The position numbers and the translations under genes are program-made. The notes beneath the pieces are model-generated. The model saw only the letters and a list, made by a program, of their open reading frames with translations, had not been told where the DNA came from and made no database searches. A stretch of 55,629 bases of DNA from Amycolatopsis mediterranei (GTDB taxonomy: Bacteria; Actinomycetota; Actinomycetes; Mycobacteriales; Pseudonocardiaceae): positions 2,346,677-2,402,305 of the forward strand of contig NZ_CP100416.1 of the NCBI RefSeq assembly GCF_026017845.1. Direction: 5' to 3'. Positions 17,542 to 25,322 of the stretch are shown here, one piece after another. Position 1 is the stretch's first letter, and the number at the start of each line of letters is the position of its first letter.

Positions 17542-18336
17542 CTACACCCCCCCGTCCGTGAACGGCTGGCCGCAGGCCGTGCAGCGGATGACGCCAGGCC
17601 GCCATGAGCCCTGAGCGACCCGCAACGTGACCGGTCTCCGGCCCATGCGGCACCCGCATGAAGCGAACACGTACCTTGCCCGCGGAGCCGGCGCCGCCGG
17701 GCCCGCCGCCAGCCCGGAGCCGTCCGCCGACGCCTCCGGGGCGCTCTTCGAGCTTTCGGCGTCCGCGTCGGCCAGGGTCCGCGGCCTCCGGACAACAACG
17801 AGCCCGCTCTCCAAATGTTCGATCAGGTCGCGGTAGTCCGCCGCGCCGCGGGCCGACAGCTGCGGCGTGCGGACGCCGGTCTGCCGGTCCCGCTCGATCT
17901 GCAGCCCAATGCACAAGGCCAACTCGCCGAACCTGCGGTTGTGGTACCGGCCGTCCCGGGAGGTGTCCTTGATCTTGTTCGCATCGGCGTAGACGTGGCA
18001 CGCCTCGTGCAGCAGCGTCACGAGGACGTTCTCGGCCGGACTGATCCACTTGGCGTGATCGGCGAAGTCAGCGTTAACGAACAGCTCGCTGACCGCCTGC
18101 TCGCCGTGCCGCCAGGCGTCCGGCTCAAACCAGCCGTACGCCCGGCGGCTGGTCTCACCCGTCGTGACCAGCACCCGGTCTTGAAGAGTCTCCGTCAAGC
18201 CGGAAAGCTCGTCCTGTCGGCGGCGGGCCACCTCGATGACGACGCGCGCCAGGAGCGCGGTCATGGCCCGGTGTGCGTCGGTGGGCGCGGAGCCGGACGT
18301 GTCCGGCTCGTCGGCCGTCAGCTCGAACGCGGTCAC
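17542..18336 (-). CDS. SprT-like zinc metalloprotein
   Basis: A 264-residue protein with the metallopeptidase motif HEACH at residues 110-114 within VLVTLLHEACHVYAD, and a downstream YHNRRFGELA segment whose histidine is the expected third ligand. The C-terminus has CGC and CTAC pairs that could form a zinc ribbon, as in SprT/Spartan-type proteins. SprT-like proteins often cleave DNA-protein crosslinks and recur on actinobacterial mobile elements. A linker rich in Ala, Ser and Asp lies between the domains. Its start overlaps the preceding membrane gene (ATGA). The substrate is unknown; processing of protein bound to transferred DNA is a reasonable guess. Confidence 0.78.
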   Translation of the reverse strand: MTAFELTADEPDTSGSAPTDAHRAMTALLARVVIEVARRRQDELSGLTETLQDRVLVTTGETSRRAYGWFEPDAWRHGEQAVSELFVNADFADHAKWISPAENVLVTLLHEACHVYADANKIKDTSRDGRYHNRRFGELALCIGLQIERDRQTGVRTPQLSARGAADYRDLIEHLESGLVVVRRPRTLADADAESSKSAPEASADGSGLAAGPAAPAPRARYVFASCGCRMGRRPVTLRVAQGSWRPGVIRCTACGQPFTDGGV

Positions 18337-18581
18337 GGGCGATCACCGCCAGACTGACGCTCCATCTCGCGCGCCATCTCGCGAACCGCCCGCAGGTGAG
18401 CTCGCGTCATCTGCGCCCACGCCCGCAGTGCCGCCAGGTCTTCCGCCAACACCCGCCGGTACATGCGCCAGCGAGGCCGATACCGGTAGTACGCATCCTC
18501 CACCAGCATCGCCAAGACCAGCAGGATGGCCAGAGCGAACAGCACGCCGAGCCCGGCGAACACCCACACGGCCGTCATCAC
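18333..18581 (-). CDS. single-pass membrane protein, 82 residues
   Basis: An N-terminal hydrophobic helix (VWVFAGLGVLFALAILLVLA) is followed by a basic, helical cytoplasmic tail (YYRYRPRWRMYRRVLAEDL). It overlaps both neighbours by ATGA junctions, placing it inside a coupled operon. It is not recognised. A membrane anchor for the transfer machinery is possible. Confidence 0.6.
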   Translation of the reverse strand: MMTAVWVFAGLGVLFALAILLVLAMLVEDAYYRYRPRWRMYRRVLAEDLAALRAWAQMTRAHLRAVREMAREMERQSGGDRP

Positions 18582-18886
18582 GGGCGACCACCCAGCCGCC
18601 GCACGGCGTGGCGGGTGACGAGCGCCACGTCCTCGACGATGCTGGCGTACACCTCGGCCCGGATCGGGCTGGCCGCGGCCTGCTGGGCTTCCATGGCCTC
18701 CAGGTTCGCGATCTGCGTGATGCCAATCGAGCCCACCCAGCCGGCGGCCTGGACGCGCGCGGCACTGATGTAGCCCTCGATGAGCTCGTCCATGACGCGC
18801 TCACGTCCCTCCCGCGGCATCTTTCGCAGGGCGGTGTTGAGCTGCGGCACCAGTTCGCCCTGGCCACCGCTCCGAATGATCTCCAT
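18578..18886 (-). CDS. 102-residue hypothetical protein, first gene of membrane-protein operon
   Basis: Starts MEIIRSGGQGELVPQLNTAL; mostly helical with no membrane segment. GAGGAGG precedes the ATG by about eight bases. It heads the overlapping series that includes the SprT-like and small membrane proteins. Function is unknown. Confidence 0.6.
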   Translation of the reverse strand: MEIIRSGGQGELVPQLNTALRKMPREGRERVMDELIEGYISAARVQAAGWVGSIGITQIANLEAMEAQQAAASPIRAEVYASIVEDVALVTRHAVRRLGGRP

Positions 18887-18953
18887 ACTTGAGCACCTCC
18901 TCTACTTGTCGGGCGTCCGCGCAGGTTGCGCGAACGGGGGAAGAGAAACCGGA

Positions 18954-18974
18954 GCGCCGGGACGTGCCCGGCGC
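18954..18974 (-). terminator. short GC-rich hairpin
   Basis: Arms 18954-18961 and 18967-18974 (GCGCCGGG/CCCGGCGC) enclose ACGTG. It sits 15 bases beyond the stop of the 18989 gene and may separate it from the operon starting at 18886. There is no T-run on the minus strand. Confidence 0.45.
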
Positions 18975-18988
18975 GTCCGGCAGCAGAA

Positions 18989-19210
18989 CTAGCTGCTGAC
19001 GACCGCCGCGGCGCGGATCGGTCGGTGCAGCGCGGTGAGCTCCCGGCGCGTCGCGCGCCGGGCCTTCTCGTCGTTGACCAGCGGCATGTGCGCCACGGGC
19101 GGGTGGTCACCATGCAGCTCCCGGGCGAGCGCGGGCAGCGACGCCTCGAGGTGCGCCGCGCGGGCACGCTCGACCTGGCGAACGGTGGGGGTGAAGCGGT
19201 TGCGAGCCAT
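18989..19210 (-). CDS. 73-residue hypothetical basic protein
   Basis: Starts MARNRFTPTVRQVERARAAH. It is rich in Arg, Ala and His, helical, with no membrane segment. ATG at 19210 follows GGAGG by about six bases, supporting a real gene. It could be a small nucleic-acid-binding protein; no family recognised. The 255 bp upstream (19211-19465) holds no gene but contains a hairpin at 19362-19384. Confidence 0.55.
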   Translation of the reverse strand: MARNRFTPTVRQVERARAAHLEASLPALARELHGDHPPVAHMPLVNDEKARRATRRELTALHRPIRAAAVVSS

Positions 19211-19361
19211 TCTGTTGCCTCCTTTCGTCGGTGGGTACGAAAGAAGTCTCAGCGAATAAATGCAGGGAAGTACATCTAAGGAACTAAAGTCGCACTAAGG
19301 AATAGCTTCGGAAGCCGTTAGGAACCTGATCGGAAGTTCGGAAGTTGTTGAGAACAGAAAA

Positions 19362-19384
19362 AGCCCGCCCAGAATGGGCAGGCT
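19362..19384 (-). terminator. hairpin in gene-free stretch
   Basis: Arms AGCCCGCCCA (19362-19371) and TGGGCAGGCT (19375-19384) pair with one mismatch. On the minus strand the hairpin is followed by a run of T (complement of AAAAA at 19357-19361). It would terminate the leftward 19466-19816 gene. Confidence 0.6.
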
Positions 19385-19465
19385 TGCGGGTGGGATCGGG
19401 CAGGTGGATGTTTTAAGCACGCGTAATGAAACTAGATCGATTCAAGAAGCCATGCAGCGACTTCG

Positions 19466-19816
19466 TTAACCGGGTATCGAGCTCCACTTGAAGAAGAACG
19501 GATCGAAGATGTCAGTTTGGGGCTCGCTGCGCCCGTCTTTGAACACATGTCGGATACGCCACGGGATAGAAAGGCCCCAATACTCCTCACTCGGGCACTC
19601 CTGTCGCGCGTCATGCCATACGCCAATAATTACAGCGATTGTGGCGAGGTAAAGCTTGAACGAGCCTCCACAGGCTTTTGTTGCAACTTCCTCGAGTACC
19701 CATATTTTGATGCACTCTTCGAGCGAGTTCGCATCCTTCTTGCCTGAGACGCTCTGAGGGTGTTCGTAGAAGTAATCGAAAAAACTGCTGACCGTATCAT
19801 CAAATACTAGTGACAT
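19466..19816 (-). CDS. 116-residue hypothetical protein, AT-richer
   Basis: Starts MSLVFDDTVSSFFDYFYEHP. One hydrophobic stretch (LYLATIAVIIGVW) may be buried or membrane-associated. AGGAGG lies about five bases before the ATG, so it is probably real. Codon use is less GC-rich than the element core. It is divergent from the 444-residue unknown at 19944, and the two may form one cargo module. Function unknown. Confidence 0.65.
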   Translation of the reverse strand: MSLVFDDTVSSFFDYFYEHPQSVSGKKDANSLEECIKIWVLEEVATKACGGSFKLYLATIAVIIGVWHDARQECPSEEYWGLSIPWRIRHVFKDGRSEPQTDIFDPFFFKWSSIPG

Positions 19817-19943
19817 TTGGCCTCCTGACCAAAGGCCGATCCCGCATGAATTTTTAACATAAAAAAGCTACATTCGCAATAGCAAAGTCGCAGCCTTGTT
19901 GGACCGGTGCTACGCTGCGCAAGCGTCGCAGAAGGAGGAAGCG

Positions 19944-21278
19944 GTGGATGCTTGGCCGAGTCGCGATGACCTTGCAGGGCAAATGGCGGTCATCATGGGT
20001 AGGACGAAAAGCCGCGCGCGCCATCCTCATGAACAGATGCGGCACGTGGCCTCACTGCATGAAGCTGTGTTCGGGCGTCTGGGGCTGCCTCTGAATAATG
20101 CGACTCCCTTCGTGTGGCGCGGCGATGTCTTGAAGCGTCTCATCAAGGCGTCTTTGGATTACTACGACAAATCTGACTATGCTAATAAGAGTGGCCTTCG
20201 AGCTGCGGGGGAATTACTGGGCTTTGCTTTTGTGGCGGACGACGAGATCAATGCGAAGATAGCTGAGTTTAACCCTGAGTGGCTGGATGAGGATGACCGA
20301 AAAAATCGTCGTGGTGAGAAATCCTTCAGGTTGTTCGCTGGGCTCGTCGCCTATGGCAGGCCAGAGGTAAGCCGAAAGACTGCTCAAGAATTCCAAAATA
20401 ACGAGTGGTCCTATGAGGCAGCAGACCTCCTCACTTTGTATTTGTCAGAGCACCTCGACGAAGCGCGCACCTTTGCACTCTCTAAGCTAAAGCAAGATGC
20501 TCATCCGGCTACGACTGACGCTAACTCGGTGGAGGAGGATGCCTCGTCCGAGGTGGAAGCTGTAAGTATTCCGCAGGCAGTGTCCGCCGCCGATAAGAGT
20601 GTAGCGACACAGAGAAAGCAACCTAATTCAGCGTCAATCAAACGTCTGGATGTTACGTATCGATTTGTTGACCGCCGACTAGAGCGTGTGGATGTAAGAA
20701 GAGCGATTGTCCCCAAGTTCGACGGCCCACTGACCCTCGCAGAGTGCGCAGATTTCTACCTGTGGGATCGTTGGGGGGAGGCCGACACAAGGGAGAGGTT
20801 TGGTATTGAAACCATCTCCGGCGAGGGCACGTTGGCAATCCGCCATATCCCGAAAGTTACTTTCTTGCCCGAGAGGAGGGCTCCTTACGTACTTGAATAT
20901 TCGATACCTGAGGCAATAGCAGGTGAATTCTGCGAATACGAATATTCGATCGTCAACGCAAAGCCCAATACATTCGTCACTCCCAGATATGAGTATGTTT
21001 ACATTAAAATTCTAAAAGGGGAGGTTGGCGAGAAGACTTCTTCCATTCGTCTTGCTTTTGTTGATGGTGACCCCATCGGGCGCAGCGTGAAGGTCTACCA
21101 AAATCAATCAGGTCCAGCGAGGAGGCCTGAGTATGACTTGATCGATTTCGACGTGCGGGATCATGGCTCTTACTATGTTGAATTCGGTCCAGTAGACGGT
21201 AGAAAATACCATTCCTTCTCCCTCTTCTCGGGTTTCACCTGGCGCTGGGAACCTCGCGGAGACGAGAAGTTCAAATGA
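19944..21278 (+). CDS. 444-residue protein of unknown function, AT-richer cargo
   Basis: The GTG start at 19944 follows GGAGG by five bases. The N-terminal half is helical and charged (residues about 1-180). An acidic linker rich in Ser, Glu and Ala follows. The C-terminal half appears beta-rich, with many aromatic and alternating hydrophobic residues (FLPERRAPYVLEYSIPEA, YEYVYIKILKGEV, FSLFSGFTWRWEP). No enzyme motif or membrane segment is seen. Base composition and codon use differ from the flanking operons, suggesting separate acquisition. It lies in cargo position between transfer genes and a toxin-immunity pair, so a defence role is possible but unsupported. Confidence 0.75.
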   Translation: MDAWPSRDDLAGQMAVIMGRTKSRARHPHEQMRHVASLHEAVFGRLGLPLNNATPFVWRGDVLKRLIKASLDYYDKSDYANKSGLRAAGELLGFAFVADDEINAKIAEFNPEWLDEDDRKNRRGEKSFRLFAGLVAYGRPEVSRKTAQEFQNNEWSYEAADLLTLYLSEHLDEARTFALSKLKQDAHPATTDANSVEEDASSEVEAVSIPQAVSAADKSVATQRKQPNSASIKRLDVTYRFVDRRLERVDVRRAIVPKFDGPLTLAECADFYLWDRWGEADTRERFGIETISGEGTLAIRHIPKVTFLPERRAPYVLEYSIPEAIAGEFCEYEYSIVNAKPNTFVTPRYEYVYIKILKGEVGEKTSSIRLAFVDGDPIGRSVKVYQNQSGPARRPEYDLIDFDVRDHGSYYVEFGPVDGRKYHSFSLFSGFTWRWEPRGDEKFK

Positions 21279-21361
21279 GATGTTGACGGGTGGACTATTA
21301 ACGCATGGATATATCTGTCGCAGTTTGCAATGAGATGAACAAATCCCAGTAATCCGCGGAA

Positions 21362-21679
21362 TTAGCGCAGTGTGGACAGGTGGAGTCGTCCGCGCTCATC
21401 CACCTCAAATAGTATGCCCCGCTCCACCAGCCACGCTTCCGCTGCCGCCCGCGTCTCCCTGGTCGGTGTCACATACGCCCGGCCGCCCTCGTCCTGGCAA
21501 CAGCTCTTCGTCACGCACACGGCCCACAGCTCCATCAGCAGATCGGCCAGCTCGGCGTCCACGCAGGCTGACTGCCCATGGGCTTCGATATGCCGCTGCG
21601 GGTGTCGCAGGTGCGTCAGCCCGCCATTGGTGCGCTGACACGCCTCACACAGCGGGTACGGCCCGAGCCGCACGTTCAT
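21362..21679 (-). CDS. 105-residue Cys-containing protein downstream of immunity gene
   Basis: Starts MNVRLGPYPLCEACQRTNGG. CEAC near residue 11, with further cysteines around 39, 55 and 60-61, suggests metal binding. The C-terminus has a winged-helix-like end (AAEAWLVERGILFEVDERG). Its ATG overlaps the Imm1 stop by 4 bp, so it is the third gene of the toxin operon. It could be an auxiliary immunity or regulatory factor; not recognised. Confidence 0.6.
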   Translation of the reverse strand: MNVRLGPYPLCEACQRTNGGLTHLRHPQRHIEAHGQSACVDAELADLLMELWAVCVTKSCCQDEGGRAYVTPTRETRAAAEAWLVERGILFEVDERGRLHLSTLR

Positions 21680-22104
21680 GCGTCCGCCGGCTGTTGCCAA
21701 GAGATGGCTTTCGGCTTGGTGCCTGTGGTCAGAAACTGCTCCATGGCCACGCGCACCTGCTCCAGCGGTATTTCGGCGTTGGCTGGAATCTCCCGTGCGT
21801 GCGCCATGTAGTCGTACGTCACGTGGCCGGTGCACTTCGCGTCCCCGAGGGACCAGCCGCCGTCCGCCGACAAGCACTGAATAAAGCCATACTCCGGCCC
21901 GAGGCCGACATCGAGCACCGGCGCGTTGTAGTCGCCGGACACCGCCACCTGGATCATGGGCGGCACGGCATACCCCTCGGTTTCGTCTAATACTTCATCT
22001 ATGAAATTATTCAGCTCGTCCACCGTGTCCACGGTCGTCGTCGCGCCCTCCGGGTGCGTGTTGTCCGGCCCGGCTTGTCGGTACCAGATGTCTAACGCGA
22101 CCAT
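21676..22104 (-). CDS. Imm1-family immunity protein
   Basis: A 142-residue cytoplasmic protein matching the actinobacterial Imm1 pattern: MVALDIWYRQ at the start, the PPMIQVAVSGDYNAPVLDVG centre, HVTYDYMAHAREIPANAEIP, and a C-terminal VRVAMEQFLTTGTKP. Imm1 proteins neutralise deaminase toxins of the SCP1.201/DddA-like group. ATG at 22104 has GGAGGAGCG upstream, located inside the toxin gene, and the frames overlap by 13 bp. This ensures immunity is made with the toxin. It is followed, with overlap, by a small Cys-rich gene. Confidence 0.85.
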   Translation of the reverse strand: MVALDIWYRQAGPDNTHPEGATTTVDTVDELNNFIDEVLDETEGYAVPPMIQVAVSGDYNAPVLDVGLGPEYGFIQCLSADGGWSLGDAKCTGHVTYDYMAHAREIPANAEIPLEQVRVAMEQFLTTGTKPKAISWQQPADA

Positions 22105-22868
22105 GGCGGTTTCGCTCCTCCTGTGTAAGTCTTCCGAAAGCCGTTCGTTCCGTGCACCGTCAGGCTAGAGCCCTCCGGCAGGATGATCGGCACGAGTGTG
22201 TCGCAGCTGAAGCGCCCGCGGCACGGCTCGTTGTTGATGACCACGTCCACGTGCTGGCGGCCCTGCTGGATCATCTGAATCGCCACCTTCTGCTCGACGT
22301 CCGCCGTGGCGGTCGGCGGGCCGGAGAGCGGAATGCCCAAGGCCTGGAGGCGTGCCCAGACGGCCGCCGCACTGTTGTCCTGACCGCTTGTCACGCTCTG
22401 CGGCTGGCCCTGCTCGTCCACCCAGCAGCCATGTGTCTTCTGCCCCGTGCCGGGTTTCACGGTCGGTGGTAGCTGGGCGCGGATGGCTTCGGCCTGCTCG
22501 CGGTCCAGGCGCTGGCCGTCTCGGGCGGGCAGCGGGTTGGAGTCCGGTTGGGGGGTGTCCGCGGCCTCGTCCGAGGCCGGCGCGGACGAGCTGGTGGAGC
22601 CGTCCGCTGGCTGCTCGGTGCCGAGCCGGTCCAGGTAGGTGGTCAGCAGGCCACTGGCCCGAGCCACCAGTTGCTGAACACTGGTCACACCTTCCGCGAC
22701 GCTCATCAAGCCCGAGATGGCCTGCTGCATCTCGGGCTGCTGGGAGCCGGTCTGGGTCAGGGCCTGGACGGCTTCGTCGAGGCACCCGGCCGCCTGCTCC
22801 AGGCTGGCCGGTGAGAGCTTGCCCAATGCAGTGCGGACGGCGGCTGCGAGGTCCTCGACACCGGCCAT
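22092..22868 (-). CDS. SCP1.201/DddA-like cytidine deaminase toxin
   Basis: A 258-residue polymorphic toxin. Residues 1-85 are helical, like the N-terminal modules of secreted actinobacterial toxins. A Ser/Ala/Pro linker covers about 85-118. Residues about 140-250 form the deaminase domain: THGCWVDEQG, ADVEQKVAIQM at 189-199, VVINNEPCRGRFSC with Cys216 and Cys222, and ILPEGSSLTVHG. Such enzymes deaminate cytosine in DNA of competitors. The first zinc-ligand position, normally His or Cys before V-E, reads Asp190 here, so activity is uncertain. ATG at 22868 follows AAGGAGCT by seven bases. Imm1 overlaps its end. Confidence 0.82.
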   Translation of the reverse strand: MAGVEDLAAAVRTALGKLSPASLEQAAGCLDEAVQALTQTGSQQPEMQQAISGLMSVAEGVTSVQQLVARASGLLTTYLDRLGTEQPADGSTSSSAPASDEAADTPQPDSNPLPARDGQRLDREQAEAIRAQLPPTVKPGTGQKTHGCWVDEQGQPQSVTSGQDNSAAAVWARLQALGIPLSGPPTATADVEQKVAIQMIQQGRQHVDVVINNEPCRGRFSCDTLVPIILPEGSSLTVHGTNGFRKTYTGGAKPPWSR

Positions 22869-22895
22869 GTTCCAGCTCCTTGGAGATACGGCCAA

Positions 22896-22930
22896 CCACC
22901 GGGCCGCCCGAGGGGCGGGCGGCCCGGTGG
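22896..22930 (-). terminator. hairpin between protease-like and toxin genes
   Basis: Perfect 15-bp arms 22896-22910 and 22916-22930 flank a 5-base loop. It ends transcription of the 22946 gene just before the toxin ribosome binding site. Confidence 0.8.
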
Positions 22931-22945
22931 CCTGAGAGTCAGCAG

Positions 22946-23776
22946 CTACGCGTTGTCACGCGCGACGTCGTAGATCCACCGCCGGAAGTCCGGCACGCTG
23001 GTGTAGACGGTGGTGTCTTCACCCGGAACGGCGGACCCGCCTCGGCTACACGTCCCCACCAACTGCGGTACGCCGTTCACCATCTGCACCGCCGGGCTGC
23101 CGGAGTCACCGTTGCCCGGGCCGTCCGTGCCGTGCGGGTTGTCGGTGCAGAACTCCCCGGCGGACTGGAAGGCGTTTGCGCACCGCGCGGCCGGTACCAC
23201 GGTGGTGTCGAGCTGCTGGAGCCGACGCGGCAGGCTGGTGGGCGGGACCGCCGGGTCGTCCGCTCCCCAGCCGTACAACCGGATGCGCGTACCCGGTCGC
23301 GGGGCGCGGGGCGCCAGCTGCAGCGGCTGCAGGTCGAGCGGGTGGTCCAGCTCGGCCATGACCAGGTCTTCCACCGGAGCGGTCTGACCCCAGTTCCAGC
23401 CGGCCCGCACCACGATGCGCTTGATCTTCGCGACCTGGCCGCCCTTGGTCCGATCTTTCGAGCCGACCCGCACCGAGAACGTCTTCTTGTCCGTGGGGAC
23501 CTGGCCCGGCGGGTTCGAGGGGTCGTCCGTGACGCACTGCGCGCCGGTCACGACCCACTGACGGAAGACCAGCACGGCCCCGCAGGTGTGGTAGGCGGTG
23601 CGCCCGTAGTCCGGCGCGTCGTACTGGAGCGAGGCCATCCAGGAGGTGTTGCCGGTCGCGCCGGTGCCGCCGACGATGTTGGGCTGGACACCCGTGTCGG
23701 CGCTGGCCGCCGGGATGACGGCCGTGGTGGTCAGGGCCAAGAGGCTGGCGGCCACGGTTGTGAGTTGGGCTTTCAA
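22946..23776 (-). CDS. secreted trypsin-like (S1) protein lacking catalytic His
   Basis: A 276-residue protein with a signal peptide (about 1-26, cut near ASA-DT) and a chymotrypsin-fold domain. The mature-start-like IVGG is at 34-37. The histidine-loop motif reads VVTGAQC at 75-81, so Gln80 replaces the catalytic His57. Asp137 (VEDLVMAEL) and Ser225 (GNGDSGSP) remain, as do the disulfide cysteines. It is probably a non-catalytic pseudoprotease that could bind a partner, or a recently inactivated enzyme. It is unlinked by overlap to its neighbours and bounded by a strong terminator. Presence in a mobile element is unusual. Confidence 0.85.
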   Translation of the reverse strand: MKAQLTTVAASLLALTTTAVIPAASADTGVQPNIVGGTGATGNTSWMASLQYDAPDYGRTAYHTCGAVLVFRQWVVTGAQCVTDDPSNPPGQVPTDKKTFSVRVGSKDRTKGGQVAKIKRIVVRAGWNWGQTAPVEDLVMAELDHPLDLQPLQLAPRAPRPGTRIRLYGWGADDPAVPPTSLPRRLQQLDTTVVPAARCANAFQSAGEFCTDNPHGTDGPGNGDSGSPAVQMVNGVPQLVGTCSRGGSAVPGEDTTVYTSVPDFRRWIYDVARDNA

Positions 23777-23836
23777 GGGCTCTCTTTCTGTTTCGGATCA
23801 ACAAAACTCCGACCTGACGGTTCAAGCCGGAGGGCT

Positions 23837-24247
23837 TTAAGAGTCCGGATCACCACTCGGCCAGCTCGGCGGTGGGCGATCCGGCAGGTTGCGCAGGCCG
23901 TCAAGGACTCGTGCCACAAGGTCGGGATCAGGACTGCGGTTCGGCTGGCGCGGGTACGGCGTCGGTCGCTGGACGTACGGCCGGGGCCGCTTCGGCAAGA
24001 CCGGCGGCAGCTCCACGGTGAGCTCATCGGCCGGGGCCGGCTGAATGGCCGGGAAGACTTCGGTGGGGGCGCTGGCGAAATCGGCTGCGGCCTGTTCGCG
24101 CTCTACCCGCTCGCGGATGCCGTCCACGGTCCGCTCCGGCCGGGCCCGCACGCGCCGGTTGTGCCGGGCGTCCGAGATGAGCAACACGACGATCCAGACC
24201 ACCGGCACCGCCATGACGACGAGTACCGTCAGCGCCCCGCCGTTCAC
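23837..24247 (-). CDS. 136-residue single-pass membrane protein
   Basis: GTG start at 24247. An N-terminal helix (ALTVLVVMAVPVVWIVVLLI) is followed by a basic stop-transfer region (DARHNRRVRARPER) and a long Pro/Arg-rich tail (about 85-136). It overlaps the preceding gene by GTGA. It is the last of four coupled genes running leftward from 25322. No family recognised; it may tether a complex at the membrane. Confidence 0.6.
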   Translation of the reverse strand: MNGGALTVLVVMAVPVVWIVVLLISDARHNRRVRARPERTVDGIRERVEREQAAADFASAPTEVFPAIQPAPADELTVELPPVLPKRPRPYVQRPTPYPRQPNRSPDPDLVARVLDGLRNLPDRPPPSWPSGDPDS

Positions 24248-24657
24248 GGCCCTAGGGGCTCGGGCACGTCCGGCGGGTCGGTGGCGGCTGACGCAGTCGG
24301 CATCTTGCCCGCGTACAGCTCCAGTACTTCGGCCAGTGCCACCAGCAACCGGGCAACCTCGTTCAGCTGCTCCGGCGTGCTGGTCCCCGTCCTTAGTCGG
24401 GCGCTGACGGTTACCAGCTGGCGGCCGGTGGTGCCGACGCGGTCCGCCAGGGCACTGGGGGCGGTGACGTCCTCCCGGCCGCCCGCGTGATCCACCATGA
24501 GGTCGGCCAGCTCCATGAGGAGCCCGGCGAACATCCGCTGCTGCTCCGGCGGCATGGTGTTTGTGGCCAGCTCGCGGATGACCGTAGGGACGGCCCGATG
24601 GACACTGCCGAGGCTGGTGAGCAACTGCGCCACTTCGGACGAGACGGCGTCGGTCAC
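24244..24657 (-). CDS. 137-residue hypothetical helical protein
   Basis: GTG start at 24657, overlapping the upstream stop by 4 bp. All-helical with repeated hydrophobic heptads (FAGLLMELADLMV and EVARLLVALAEVLEL), suggesting a helical bundle or coiled coil like small WXG-type or toxin-leader proteins. Its N-terminal pattern resembles the helical leader of the deaminase toxin only in general character. Function unknown. Confidence 0.6.
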   Translation of the reverse strand: MTDAVSSEVAQLLTSLGSVHRAVPTVIRELATNTMPPEQQRMFAGLLMELADLMVDHAGGREDVTAPSALADRVGTTGRQLVTVSARLRTGTSTPEQLNEVARLLVALAEVLELYAGKMPTASAATDPPDVPEPLGP

Positions 24658-25073
24658 GTCAGGGCCTCAGCCAGTTCCTCATCCAGGACGTGCAAGGCCG
24701 CACCGGTGCGGCGGATGACCGCCTTCATGGCCAGGGCCGTGCCCACCTGAGGCGACAGCGCGCCTGTTTCCACGACGAGCACGACGGTGCGGGGATACAC
24801 GGGCAGCACGTCGATCAGGCCGGTGAAGCCCGGGCGGACTACCTCATCCGGCTTACTGAGCACATCCGAGAACCACGCTCCGAAGACCCAGCCTTCCGTG
24901 TAGCACCACAGGTCGAGCACAGCGGCGTACGCGTGGCGGTTCATGGGATCGTCGTGCGGGGTGCTGACGTAGCCGTACGCCATGAGCGGGTCCACGGCCG
25001 GCGGGGCGACGAAGGGCCGAGCCAGCAGCACATCCGCCAGCGTCTCGAGCTTCGGCGGCATGTCGGGGTGCAT
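24654..25073 (-). CDS. 139-residue hypothetical protein
   Basis: Starts MHPDMPPKLETLADVLLARP directly after the stop of the upstream gene (TAGATG), with GGGAGGGG six bases before. The centre is aromatic (LDLWCYTEGWVFGAWF) and the C-terminus has a strand-helix pattern (RTVVLVVETGALSPQ). Not recognised. Part of the four-gene operon 25322 to 23837. Confidence 0.6.
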   Translation of the reverse strand: MHPDMPPKLETLADVLLARPFVAPPAVDPLMAYGYVSTPHDDPMNRHAYAAVLDLWCYTEGWVFGAWFSDVLSKPDEVVRPGFTGLIDVLPVYPRTVVLVVETGALSPQVGTALAMKAVIRRTGAALHVLDEELAEALT

Positions 25074-25322
25074 CTAGAACCCCTCCCGCAGCCGGTACGC
25101 CTGACGAGCGGAGGGGCACGGCCACGGTTTGTCGCACCACACGCAGCCCGCCGGGCCCGGTTCGTGGACCAGGAGTGTCAGGGTGATGAGCGAGTACAGC
25201 TGGGCCGGTTCCGGCACTCGGGCTTCGGTGACCGGCATCAGCGGCTGGCCCCGCCGCCAGCACCGAGGCACCAGCGTTAGGGGCTGCCGCTTGGAGTTCA
25301 GATGCGTTACGCGTGCCGCCAT
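25074..25322 (-). CDS. 82-residue Cys-containing hypothetical protein
   Basis: Starts MAARVTHLNSKRQPLTLVPR; residues about 56-65 contain CVWCDKPWPC, a compact cysteine cluster that may bind zinc. ATG at 25322 is chosen because the upstream 13 residues are poorly supported. First gene of the operon and divergent from the TPR regulator at 25574, which may control it. Function unknown. Confidence 0.55.
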   Translation of the reverse strand: MAARVTHLNSKRQPLTLVPRCWRRGQPLMPVTEARVPEPAQLYSLITLTLLVHEPGPAGCVWCDKPWPCPSARQAYRLREGF

